Translations under genes and position numbers: made by a program
Assembly: GCA_034211115.1 (NCBI GenBank)
Contig: JAXHTH010000185.1
Location: forward strand, 1-10,780
Reading direction: 5' to 3'
DNA from: JAXHTH01 sp034211115
GTDB lineage: Bacteria; Planctomycetota; Phycisphaerae; Phycisphaerales; SM1A02
DNA: 10,780 nucleotides
The notes under the pieces: model-generated
Seen by the model: the letters and a program-made list of their open reading frames with translations, nothing else
What the model was told of the DNA's origin: nothing
Databases searched by the model: none
Shown: positions 1 through 5,976 of the stretch, piece by piece
How positions within the stretch are numbered: position 1 is the stretch's first letter
How the letters are laid out: each line of letters starts with the position of its first letter

Positions 1-160
1 CGGCGAAATCCGGCTGCAACCTCGGGGATCAGTCAGAAATTAGTAACTGTCCCTACTTAAGGACCCTTTGCGTCGCGCGGAATCGGGTGCAGAAGGCTGT
101 CACCGGCTGGTCCGGCCTACGCTCGGCCGCGATGGCCGTGCCAGTTCCGATCCCGCTTCG

Positions 161-184
161 CCCGACGCGGAGCGGCGTCCCACC
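161..184 (+). repeat. Palindromic repeat A, copy 1 (degenerate)
   Basis: Matches the unit CCCGACGC / GGA / GCGTCGGG followed by CCACC. The left arm and GGA loop are exact. The right arm reads GCGGCGTC, so the stem is imperfect. It lies 53 bp from copy 2 (start to start). Confidence 0.7.
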
Positions 185-213
185 TTCCCTTCCGTCGCCC
201 CCGATGGGCAACG

Positions 214-237
214 CCCGACGCGGAGCGTCGTCCCACC
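214..237 (+). repeat. Palindromic repeat A, copy 2
   Basis: The left arm CCCGACGC and GGA loop are exact. The right arm GCGTCGTC keeps six paired bases. The CCACC tail is conserved. Confidence 0.75.
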
Positions 238-246
238 GGCCTGCAT

Positions 247-265
247 GGCGCGCGTGGCGCGCGCA
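247..265 (+). repeat. Palindromic repeat B, copy 1
   Basis: Nineteen bases identical to 425-443. The core GCGCGCG / TGG / CGCGCGC is a perfect 7-bp stem with a 3-nt loop. Confidence 0.75.
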
Positions 266-424
266 GGAGTGGCCGTCGGCCCTATATGGGGAGCACTTCC
301 TTTTTCTCTCGGGACGAACGGGTCACCATGAGACCGGACCTGGGCAGGCCAACACGGAATCCCGGCCCCGGCAGGGGCTTGCGGACGTCGCCCGGCGTTT
401 CCGGATTCCGGCCGCCGGGGACCC

Positions 425-443
425 GGCGCGCGTGGCGCGCGCA
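425..443 (+). repeat. Palindromic repeat B, copy 2
   Basis: Nineteen-base exact copy of 247-265, 178 bp downstream, with the same 7-bp stem and TGG loop. Confidence 0.75.
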
Positions 444-465
444 AACTAAACCCCCTGCGCCCGAT

Positions 466-479
466 CGGCGCGCGCGCCG
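466..479. repeat. 14-bp perfect palindrome of CG repeats
   Basis: CGGCGCGCGCGCCG reads the same on both strands. It lies 22 bp after repeat B copy 2. No function is inferred. Confidence 0.6.
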
Positions 480-532
480 CGGGTCGGCGCAAAGGGCGAT
501 TCCGAGGGTTTTCCAGGTTTTTTTCGCGCGAG

Positions 533-549
533 ACGGCCGGAACGGCCGT
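533..549. repeat. Hairpin ACGGCCG / GAA / CGGCCGT
   Basis: A perfect 7-bp stem with a 3-nt GAA loop, the same size class as repeats A and B. The phrase GGCCGTGCC that overlaps its right side also occurs at about 134-142 beside repeat A copy 1, which suggests these hairpins travel as a composite cluster. Confidence 0.6.
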
Positions 550-590
550 GCCGCTTCCGCGCCTCCTCAGCCATTCTGCTGCCGGCGACT

Positions 591-614
591 CCCGACGCGG
601 AGCGTCAGGCCACC
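591..614 (+). repeat. Palindromic repeat A, copy 3
   Basis: Same unit with one mismatch in the right arm (GCGTCAGG), preceded by GACT and followed by CCACC. It sits exactly 50 bp before copy 4. Confidence 0.8.
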
Positions 615-640
615 GGACGCGGCAGACTGTTCGGGGGACT

Positions 641-664
641 CCCGACGCGGAGCGTCGGGCCACC
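641..664 (+). repeat. Palindromic repeat A, copy 4 (perfect hairpin)
   Basis: CCCGACGC and GCGTCGGG are exact reverse complements around a GGA loop (641-659), followed by CCACC. This is an 8-bp stem with a 3-nt loop, like a REP/small palindromic element. It ends 16 bp before the possible -10 hexamer at 680-685. Confidence 0.8.
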
Positions 665-775
665 AACACTGCCGGGCCATACAATCGATCCGGGCAATTC
701 GCGACGGCCGGAGCGGGGAACCGCGTCCCGGGGAAGAGCCGAGACGCGCCCGATTCCCGTCCGGACGCTCCTTGT

Positions 776-780
776 GGAGG
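776..780 (+). promoter_or_regulatory. Shine-Dalgarno GGAGG for the gene at 789
   Basis: GGAGG lies 8 nt before ATG 789. This spacing favours ATG 789 over the in-frame GTG at 774, which overlaps the site itself. Confidence 0.7.
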
Positions 781-788
781 ATCGCACG

Positions 789-1787
789 ATGATGAAGAAG
801 CTCACCCCGGTCCTGATCGGCCTGCTCGCGGCCGGCCTGCTCGCGTCCCCGGCGGCGGGACAGAGTCTCTCCGACCGGATCGCCGCGGTCCGGGCCCGGC
901 ACGCCCGGGAGCAGGCGGAGAAGGCCCGCCTCGACCAGAAGACGAAGATCCTCCAGGCGCTCCTCTACGAGAAGCTGACCGTGCAGTTCGACGGCACGCC
1001 CGCCCGGGATGTGTTCGACTATCTCAGGACGATTCTGGACATCAACGTGATCGTGCGCTACTCCGACGACCCGGTCGGGCACGGGATCGATCCGCAGTCG
1101 CCGATCACGCTGGATGTGGCGGAGATGCCGGCGGTGGATGTGCTGGAGCTGGTTCTGGAGCAGTGCGCGGCGGCCGGCGACTGCACGTGGCAGGTCCGCG
1201 GCAGCTTTCTCGAGGTCGGCACGAAGGAGCGGCTGAGCGTGGCCGGGGCGCGCGAGATGCGGGTCTATCCCATCGGCGATCTGCTGCACGAAGCGCCGCG
1301 GTTCGTGGACGCCCCGCCGATCGGCTTCTCCGATCAGCGGTGGTATCCCTGGGGGCCGTACGGCGGGTACGGGTCGTATGGAGGGTACGGCGGGTCGATT
1401 CACGGCGGCGGCCGAATCTACCCCTCGACGGGCAGTTACCGCAGGCCCGGCGGGTACACGCAGGGGCCCGTTACGGAAGATCCCAACACGCCGGAGAAGA
1501 AGGCCCAGCGCGGTCAGGAGATCATCGAGCTGATCGTCGCCAGCATCGAGCCGATGGCGTGGGCGGACAACGGCGGGAACTGGGCGACGATCCGATACCG
1601 CGACGAAGCGCTGGTGATCTCCGCGCCGGATTACATTCACCGGCAGATCAACGGCTACGGGCCGGTGCCGCCGCCGGCAGAGCAGCCGGCGAAGCCCATC
1701 CCGAGCCGACCGGCGAAGCGCGATGACGGGGACGGAGGCAAGTCGGCCAGGCCGGCGGGTGCGGCCGGGGATGAGGACGGGTCGTAG
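789..1787 (+). CDS. Secreted STN/secretin-N-domain-like protein
   Basis: Encodes 332 aa. Residues 1-24 look like a Sec signal peptide: MMKK, a hydrophobic run, then a probable cut after AAG. Residues 30-60 are a charged, possibly coiled-coil helix. Residues 62-145 resemble the STN (secretin/TonB short N-terminal) fold: a VQFDGTPARDVFDYL start, a predicted beta-alpha-beta pattern, LDVAEMPAVDVLELVL, then WQVRGSFLEVG. Residues 156-180 carry a 'RVYPIGDLL...FVDAPPI' stretch and 186-222 a Gly/Tyr-rich linker. Residues 238-290 (IIELIVASIEP..WADNGGN..IRYRDEALVISAP..IHRQI) match, from memory, a C-terminal block common in planctomycete exported proteins of this type. The tail is Pro/charged and disordered. 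It stands alone, with no type II or IV secretion genes beside it. It could be a pilotin-like or envelope scaffold protein, but the function is unknown. The family call is by pattern only. Confidence 0.85.
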   Translation: MMKKLTPVLIGLLAAGLLASPAAGQSLSDRIAAVRARHAREQAEKARLDQKTKILQALLYEKLTVQFDGTPARDVFDYLRTILDINVIVRYSDDPVGHGIDPQSPITLDVAEMPAVDVLELVLEQCAAAGDCTWQVRGSFLEVGTKERLSVAGAREMRVYPIGDLLHEAPRFVDAPPIGFSDQRWYPWGPYGGYGSYGGYGGSIHGGGRIYPSTGSYRRPGGYTQGPVTEDPNTPEKKAQRGQEIIELIVASIEPMAWADNGGNWATIRYRDEALVISAPDYIHRQINGYGPVPPPAEQPAKPIPSRPAKRDDGDGGKSARPAGAAGDEDGS

Positions 1788-1838
1788 GGGGCGGGAGGGC
1801 GCTGCGGCGGGCGGCAGCAGGTAGAGGCCGGGGGCGAC

Positions 1839-1871
1839 CCGGACCTTCCTCGCTGCGCTCGTCAGGTCCGG
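1839..1871 (+). terminator. Possible hairpin terminator without U-tract
   Basis: CCGGACCT (1839-1846) and AGGTCCGG (1864-1871) are perfect reverse complements with a 17-nt loop, 52 bp after the stop of the STN-like gene. No T-run follows. It may instead be a dispersed intergenic repeat or a processing hairpin. Confidence 0.3.
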
Positions 1872-1901
1872 CGTCCCCCGCGGCGCTCGTCAGGTCCGGC
1901 G
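1855..1901 (+). repeat. Two tandem copies of a 19-bp direct repeat, 28-bp period
   Basis: GCGCTCGTCAGGTCCGGCG occurs exactly at 1855-1873 and 1883-1901. The 9-bp spacer is TCCCCCGCG. The first copy overlaps the right arm of the inverted repeat at 1839-1871. Confidence 0.75.
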
Positions 1902-2006
1902 GTCCGGGCGGCGGCGTGCGGAGGGCGGGGGAGAGCGCCTCTCGTATCCACGCCGGAGCAAATTACCGGACATTGATGTTCGATTCGCCTTCAGCACGGG
2001 GCCGGG

Positions 2007-2031
2007 CGGTCCGATACCGTTCTTCGGACCG
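2007..2031. repeat. 8-bp inverted repeat upstream of the Pat-like gene
   Basis: CGGTCCGA (2007-2014) and TCGGACCG (2024-2031) are perfect reverse complements with a 9-nt spacer. The position, about 235 bp before ATG 2264, would suit a leader hairpin or a dyad operator. Nothing in the sequence decides between these. Confidence 0.45.
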
Positions 2032-2263
2032 GCCGCGATGGTCACCTCGGGCCCGCCCGCCGCGAACGTTCCATCTCGTCCCGGCCGGGAGTGGAAATCG
2101 CCGGTCAGGGGCTGAGAATACGAAGGCTCGCGGCGATCGGACGGCCGGTCCGCTCGCTCGCCGCCGCGGAGGCGCCAATGGAAGCCGCCTCGCTCCGCGC
2201 GAGACCAATTCAAACCGCGATGGCCGTGAAGCGGCGGTCATTGCCTGTTCGGTGGACAGACCC

Positions 2264-4981
2264 ATGAGCGTTCGCAACCTCGACAAGATCTTCAGGCCCA
2301 AACGAATCGCGGTCATCGGCGCCTCGGAGCGCACCACGAGCGTGGGCTACACGGTGCTTCGCAACCTCATCACGGCCGGGTTCGGCGGCGTGGTGTATCC
2401 GGTGAATCCCAAGCGTGAGGCGATCCACGGCATCCAGGCCTACCCGAACGTGGCGAGCCTGCCCAACACCCCCGACCTGGCGGTGATCACCGTTCCCGCG
2501 AAGGTCGTGCCGCAGGTGGTGCGCGAGTGCGGCGAGGCGGGCATCCGAGGCCTCGTCATCCTCACCGCCGGCTTCCGCGAAGCGGGCGAGGAGGGCAAGG
2601 CCGCCGAAGAAGAGTTGCGACAGATCTACAAGCAGTACCCGGGCATGCGCATCGTCGGCCCCAACTGCCTGGGCATCATCGTCCCCTCCATCGGGCTGAA
2701 CGCGACGTTCGCGGCGGGCTTCCCCAAGCCGGGCAACGTGGCGTTCCTCTCCCAGTCCGGCGCGCTGTGCACGTCCGTGCTCGACTGGGCGATCCAGGAG
2801 AACATCGGGTTCTCGAACTTCGTGTCGATCGGGAACTCGCTGGACGTGACGATCGGGCACCTGATCGACTACTTCGGGCAGGATGAGAACACCGACTCGA
2901 TCATCCTGTACGCGGAATCGATCATGGGCGCGCGTCAGTTCATGTCGGCGAGCCGTGCGTTTGCGCGGAACAAGCCGATCGTGGCGTACAAGGCGGGTCG
3001 GTTCGCGGAGTCCGCGGCCGCCGCCGCCTCGCACACCGGCGCGATGGCCGGCGAAGACAGCATCTACGACGCCGCCTTCGAACGGGCGGGCATCGTCCGC
3101 GTCTACGACATCAACGACATGTTCGAGTGCGCCGAGCTGCTCGCCCGGCGGCGCGTGCCCAAGGGGCCGAGGCTGGCCATCATCACCAACGCCGGCGGCC
3201 CGGGCGTGATGGCCACCGACACCCTCATGGCCCGCAAGGGCGTGCTCGCCAAACTCTCCGACGCCACGATGGAGAAGCTCAACGAGCGGCTGCCCGCGTT
3301 CTGGTCGCACGGGAACCCGGTGGACGTGCTGGGGGACGGCTCGCCGCAGCGCTACGCTGAGGCCACCGAGATCGTGCTCAACGACCCGGGCGTGGATGCC
3401 GCCCTCGTCGTGCTTTCCCCCCAGGCGATGACCAGCCCCACCGACACGGCCCACACGGTCTCCGACGTGCTCAAGAAGACGAAGAAGCCGGTGCTCGCGG
3501 CGTGGATGGGCGGCGAGGCCGTCGCCGAGGGCATCGACATCCTCAACCACGCCGGCGTGCCGACGTACCCCTCTCCCGAGCGGGCGGTCAACGCCTTCAT
3601 GTACCTCGTCTCCTACTCGCGGAACATCGAGACGCTGTACGAGACGCCGCGGGAGATCCCCGTCTCCTTCGCCCTCGATCGCGGCAAGCTCCGCGACCTG
3701 TTCGACACGATCCTGCTCTCCGGGGCCGACGTGCTGAGCGAGACGTTCTCCAAGGCGCTGCTGGACGCGTACGAGATTCCGACGACGAGACCGGTCCCGG
3801 CCCGCTCGGCGCAGGAGGCGATGCAGGCGGCCCGGCGCATGGGGCACCCGGTCGTGCTGAAGGTCATGTCGCCGGAGATCACGCACAAGACCGACGTGGG
3901 CGGGGTCATCGTCGGCCTGCGCGATGACGACGAGGTGAAGAACGCGTATCAGCGCATCGTCGACGCCGCCTCCCAGCATCGACCCGACGCCACCATCGAG
4001 GGCGTGACCGTGCAGCGCATGATCAGAGCCGACCACAGCACCGAGCTCATCATCGGCGCGAAGAAGGACCCGATCTTCGGCTCGGTCATCATGGTCGGCT
4101 CCGGCGGCGTGTCCGCGGAACTCTACGGCGACCGGTCGCTGGGTTTGCCTCCGCTCAACGAGCGGCTCGCGCGGCGCATGCTCGAATCGCTCAAGTGTTG
4201 GCCGGTGCTCAAAGGGTTCCGCGGCAAGCCGGGCATGAACGTCGACAAACTCATCGAGATCCTCATGCGCCTCTCGTATCTCGTGGCCGACTATCCGGAG
4301 ATCGAGGAACTGGACATCAATCCTCTGCTCGTCACGCCGGAGGAGGTGGTGGCCCTCGACGCGCGGGTGATCATCAACCGCGAGGTGGCGGAGAGGACGC
4401 ACAAGCCCTTCGAGCACCTGGCGATCCCGCCCTACCCGGAGCACTACGTGCGCCAGACGAAGATGCGGGACGGCAAGCCGATCACGCTCCGGCCCATCAA
4501 GCCCGAGGACGAGCCGATGTGGCACGAGCTGCTCGCGGCCTGCTCGCCCGAGTCGATCCGCGGCCGGTTCAGCCATCTCATCCAGGGCACCACCCACACC
4601 ATGGCCACCCGGTACTGCTTCACCGATTACGACCGGGAGATCGGCATCGTGGGCGAGATCGAGGAGGACGATCAGCGCAAGCTCATCGGCGTCGGACGCC
4701 TCGTGGCCGATCCCGATCACGACACCGCCGAGTATGCCGTGCTCGTCGCCGATCAATGGCAGAACCAGGGCGTGGGCCGGCAGCTCACCGAATACTGCCT
4801 GGAGATCGCCGAGGACTGGCAGCTCAATCGCGTGGTCGCCATCACCACCGCCTCCAACACCCGGATGATCCGCCTCTTCGAGCACCTGGGCTTCGACATC
4901 GATCGGGAGCCGAGCGATGACGGCGTGTCGGTGGAGAAGGTGCTGCGCAAGCCGGCGCCCGCCGCCGCAGCCGCGACCTGA
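2264..4981 (+). CDS. Pat/PatZ-like protein: NDP-forming acyl-CoA synthetase fused to GNAT acetyltransferase
   Basis: Encodes 905 aa, close to E. coli PatZ (886 aa), with which I can align it by eye from LDKIFRPKRIAVIGAS onward. Order: CoA-binding Rossmann domain (about 8-135), succinyl-CoA-ligase-like region (150-290), a third ligase domain (300-450), ATP-grasp (about 480-705), GNAT (735-895). His257 lies in SHTGAMAGED, the alpha phospho-histidine site of ADP-forming acetyl-CoA synthetases. His541 lies in HKTDVGGV, the matching beta-side histidine motif. As I recall it, PatZ reads NTTAG at the first site and lacks that histidine. The GNAT has the acetyl-CoA loop QGVGR (835-839), and Glu823 in AEYAVLV is placed like the proposed catalytic Glu of Salmonella Pat. 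Known family role: cytosolic lysine acetylation of enzymes such as acetyl-CoA synthetase. This copy might also make acyl-CoA with ATP. ATG 2264 was chosen because the domain starts there (weak GGTGG at 2251-2255). GTG 2252 is an alternative start. Confidence 0.93.
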   Translation: MSVRNLDKIFRPKRIAVIGASERTTSVGYTVLRNLITAGFGGVVYPVNPKREAIHGIQAYPNVASLPNTPDLAVITVPAKVVPQVVRECGEAGIRGLVILTAGFREAGEEGKAAEEELRQIYKQYPGMRIVGPNCLGIIVPSIGLNATFAAGFPKPGNVAFLSQSGALCTSVLDWAIQENIGFSNFVSIGNSLDVTIGHLIDYFGQDENTDSIILYAESIMGARQFMSASRAFARNKPIVAYKAGRFAESAAAAASHTGAMAGEDSIYDAAFERAGIVRVYDINDMFECAELLARRRVPKGPRLAIITNAGGPGVMATDTLMARKGVLAKLSDATMEKLNERLPAFWSHGNPVDVLGDGSPQRYAEATEIVLNDPGVDAALVVLSPQAMTSPTDTAHTVSDVLKKTKKPVLAAWMGGEAVAEGIDILNHAGVPTYPSPERAVNAFMYLVSYSRNIETLYETPREIPVSFALDRGKLRDLFDTILLSGADVLSETFSKALLDAYEIPTTRPVPARSAQEAMQAARRMGHPVVLKVMSPEITHKTDVGGVIVGLRDDDEVKNAYQRIVDAASQHRPDATIEGVTVQRMIRADHSTELIIGAKKDPIFGSVIMVGSGGVSAELYGDRSLGLPPLNERLARRMLESLKCWPVLKGFRGKPGMNVDKLIEILMRLSYLVADYPEIEELDINPLLVTPEEVVALDARVIINREVAERTHKPFEHLAIPPYPEHYVRQTKMRDGKPITLRPIKPEDEPMWHELLAACSPESIRGRFSHLIQGTTHTMATRYCFTDYDREIGIVGEIEEDDQRKLIGVGRLVADPDHDTAEYAVLVADQWQNQGVGRQLTEYCLEIAEDWQLNRVVAITTASNTRMIRLFEHLGFDIDREPSDDGVSVEKVLRKPAPAAAAAT

Positions 4982-4986
4982 CGCCG

Positions 4987-5015
4987 GACGTCCGCCGCGC
5001 ACGCGGCCGTCGTTT
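4987..5015 (+). terminator. Candidate intrinsic terminator in the convergent gap
   Basis: GACG-TCC-GCCGC / GCAC / GCGGC-CGTC (4987-5011) folds as a GC-rich hairpin with a 3-nt bulge and is followed by only three Ts (5013-5015). It fills the 41-bp gap between two converging genes, where a terminator is expected, but the U-tract is weak. Confidence 0.4.
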
Positions 5016-5022
5016 CACGCGC

Positions 5023-5976
5023 TCAGGCGGCGCCGTCCTCGCCGCGCTCCTGATCGGAGTCCTCGGTGTCGTCGGCGCGCTCGTGATCGATGCGCTGCGC
5101 GCCGCGGCCGCCGCGAAGCGATCGGATCCAGCTCCGCGGGTCGAACCACCACGGGACATGCGCCGGCAGCGTCGTGAGCCGGATGCGAAGCTTCTGCATC
5201 GGCGTCAGGGCGCTGCGCCACTTCTCATCCAGCCGGATCGTGCTGTCGGTGCTGAACCGCATCCGGTTGCCGCCGATGTTGTGATGCTCGGCCCCGGCCC
5301 AGTCGAGCTGATCGGGCTCGAAGGCGAGATTCAGCCACTGCATGAGCGGCCTGAGAACGCCCTCGGGGTCGGCGGCGAGGCGCTCGTAGCGCACGACCGC
5401 GAAATCGCGGCCGCGGAGGAGGCGCTTCGTGTCCCGGACGTTGTGCCGGTAGTGACGCGCGTGATCCCGCCAGGAACGCCGTTTCTTCATGTTCGAGTAC
5501 GCCACGCCCAGCGGGCTGCGGATGAGATGAATCGGTCGCACGTCGAAATCACCCGCGGCGAGCATCGCCGCCATCCGGAAGCGGCGCTTGGATGAATCGA
5601 CGATGTACTGCCGGCCGCTCACCGCGGCGACCGCGGCATAGAACATCTGATTGTGCGCCAGCAGCGTGTCCCGATCGTCGGCGTCCAGATCCAGATCATC
5701 GAGCGTCAGCCCGTGATCGCGCTGGAGGATCCGATCGACTTCGCTCCAGAACGGGCAGACGCGCATCGACTTCGCGCGGCAGGTGCAGCGGGCATCGAGC
5801 CGGTCGCCCAGCTTGATTGCCTCTCCCACGCTGGTCACCGCGCTGTGCGAGGAAAGAATGAGATCGAGGAGCGTGGTGCCGCTGTGCCCGACCGCGGTAA
5901 TGCAGACGATCGTCGGCGTCCGCACCGCGCTCTCGCCTCTCGTGCTCGGGTTCGTCGCCGCTTCAGTCGTCACCAT
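5023..5976 (-). CDS. PAPS-dependent sulfotransferase family protein
   Basis: Encodes 317 aa, normal for the family. It would transfer sulfate from PAPS to a hydroxyl or amine acceptor. The 5'-phosphosulfate loop is GHSGTTLLDLIL (30-41). VDSSK (127-131) and HLIRSPLGVAYSNMKKR (150-166) fit the 3'-phosphate-binding region, with Arg153 and Ser161 as candidate contacts. HHNIGGNRMRF (231-241) is a typical C-terminal block. A Cys cluster C64-x-C66...C74-P-F-W is seen in some bacterial members. There is no signal peptide, so it is probably cytosolic. The tail after 290 is highly charged. The start overlaps the fucosidase stop by 14 bp, and GGAG lies 10 nt upstream inside that gene, so translation is probably coupled. 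An in-frame GTG at codon 18 is an alternative start. The acceptor is unknown. A sulfotransferase in a fucosidase operon is unusual. Confidence 0.88.
   Translation of the reverse strand: MVTTEAATNPSTRGESAVRTPTIVCITAVGHSGTTLLDLILSSHSAVTSVGEAIKLGDRLDARCTCRAKSMRVCPFWSEVDRILQRDHGLTLDDLDLDADDRDTLLAHNQMFYAAVAAVSGRQYIVDSSKRRFRMAAMLAAGDFDVRPIHLIRSPLGVAYSNMKKRRSWRDHARHYRHNVRDTKRLLRGRDFAVVRYERLAADPEGVLRPLMQWLNLAFEPDQLDWAGAEHHNIGGNRMRFSTDSTIRLDEKWRSALTPMQKLRIRLTTLPAHVPWWFDPRSWIRSLRGGRGAQRIDHERADDTEDSDQERGEDGAA

Larger units (their letters stand above)
1..788. other. Long intergenic segment rich in GC palindromes; no supportable gene
   Basis: I see no convincing gene here. Several frames stay open for 100-190 codons because the DNA is GC-rich, but the translations are Arg/Pro/Ala-rich with no recognisable domain, and they overlap one another on both strands. 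Frame 1 is open from base 1 to a TAA at 58-60 (ending KLVTVPT), so the 3' end of an upstream gene cannot be excluded. Bases 30-65 are AT-richer than the rest. The segment holds at least three kinds of short hairpin repeat, listed separately, and a T-rich patch at 509-524. A TACAAT hexamer at 680-685 is a possible -10 for the gene starting at 789, but I see no good -35. Confidence 0.6.
1788..2263. other. Intergenic region between the STN-like gene and the Pat-like gene
   Basis: The frame of the downstream gene is open back to 1916, but the 116 extra codons read as Arg/Ser/Pro-rich sequence without a domain. The CoA-binding domain starts right after ATG 2264, so I treat this stretch as non-coding. 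It holds a 19-bp direct repeat (1855-1901), an inverted repeat (1839-1871), a second inverted repeat (2007-2031) and an AT-richer patch near 1955-1990. I see no convincing promoter hexamers. Confidence 0.6.

Noticed and set aside
504..530. Rho-independent terminator at the T-rich patch near 509-524
   Set aside because: The T-run is real, but no stable stem directly precedes it. The nearest palindrome (466-479) is about 30 bp away, and no gene is known to end there.
161..664. CRISPR array made of the four A repeats
   Set aside because: There are only four partly degenerate copies with spacings of 53, 377 and 50 bp, the repeat unit is 24 bp, and no cas genes are nearby.
548..1726. Long open frames on both strands over the STN-like gene (plus 548-1726, minus 567-1640)
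   Set aside because: Neither has a domain, signal peptide or RBS, while the 789-1787 frame has all the expected features of an exported protein.
1916..2263. A 116-residue N-terminal extension of the Pat-like protein
   Set aside because: The extension is Arg/Ser/Pro-rich, spans an inverted repeat, and precedes the exact point where PatZ homologues begin.
2210..5002. A 930-codon open frame on the minus strand opposite the Pat-like gene
   Set aside because: It is Arg/His/Asp/Val-rich with no domain and mirrors a clearly recognisable plus-strand protein. It is an antisense shadow of high-GC coding sequence.
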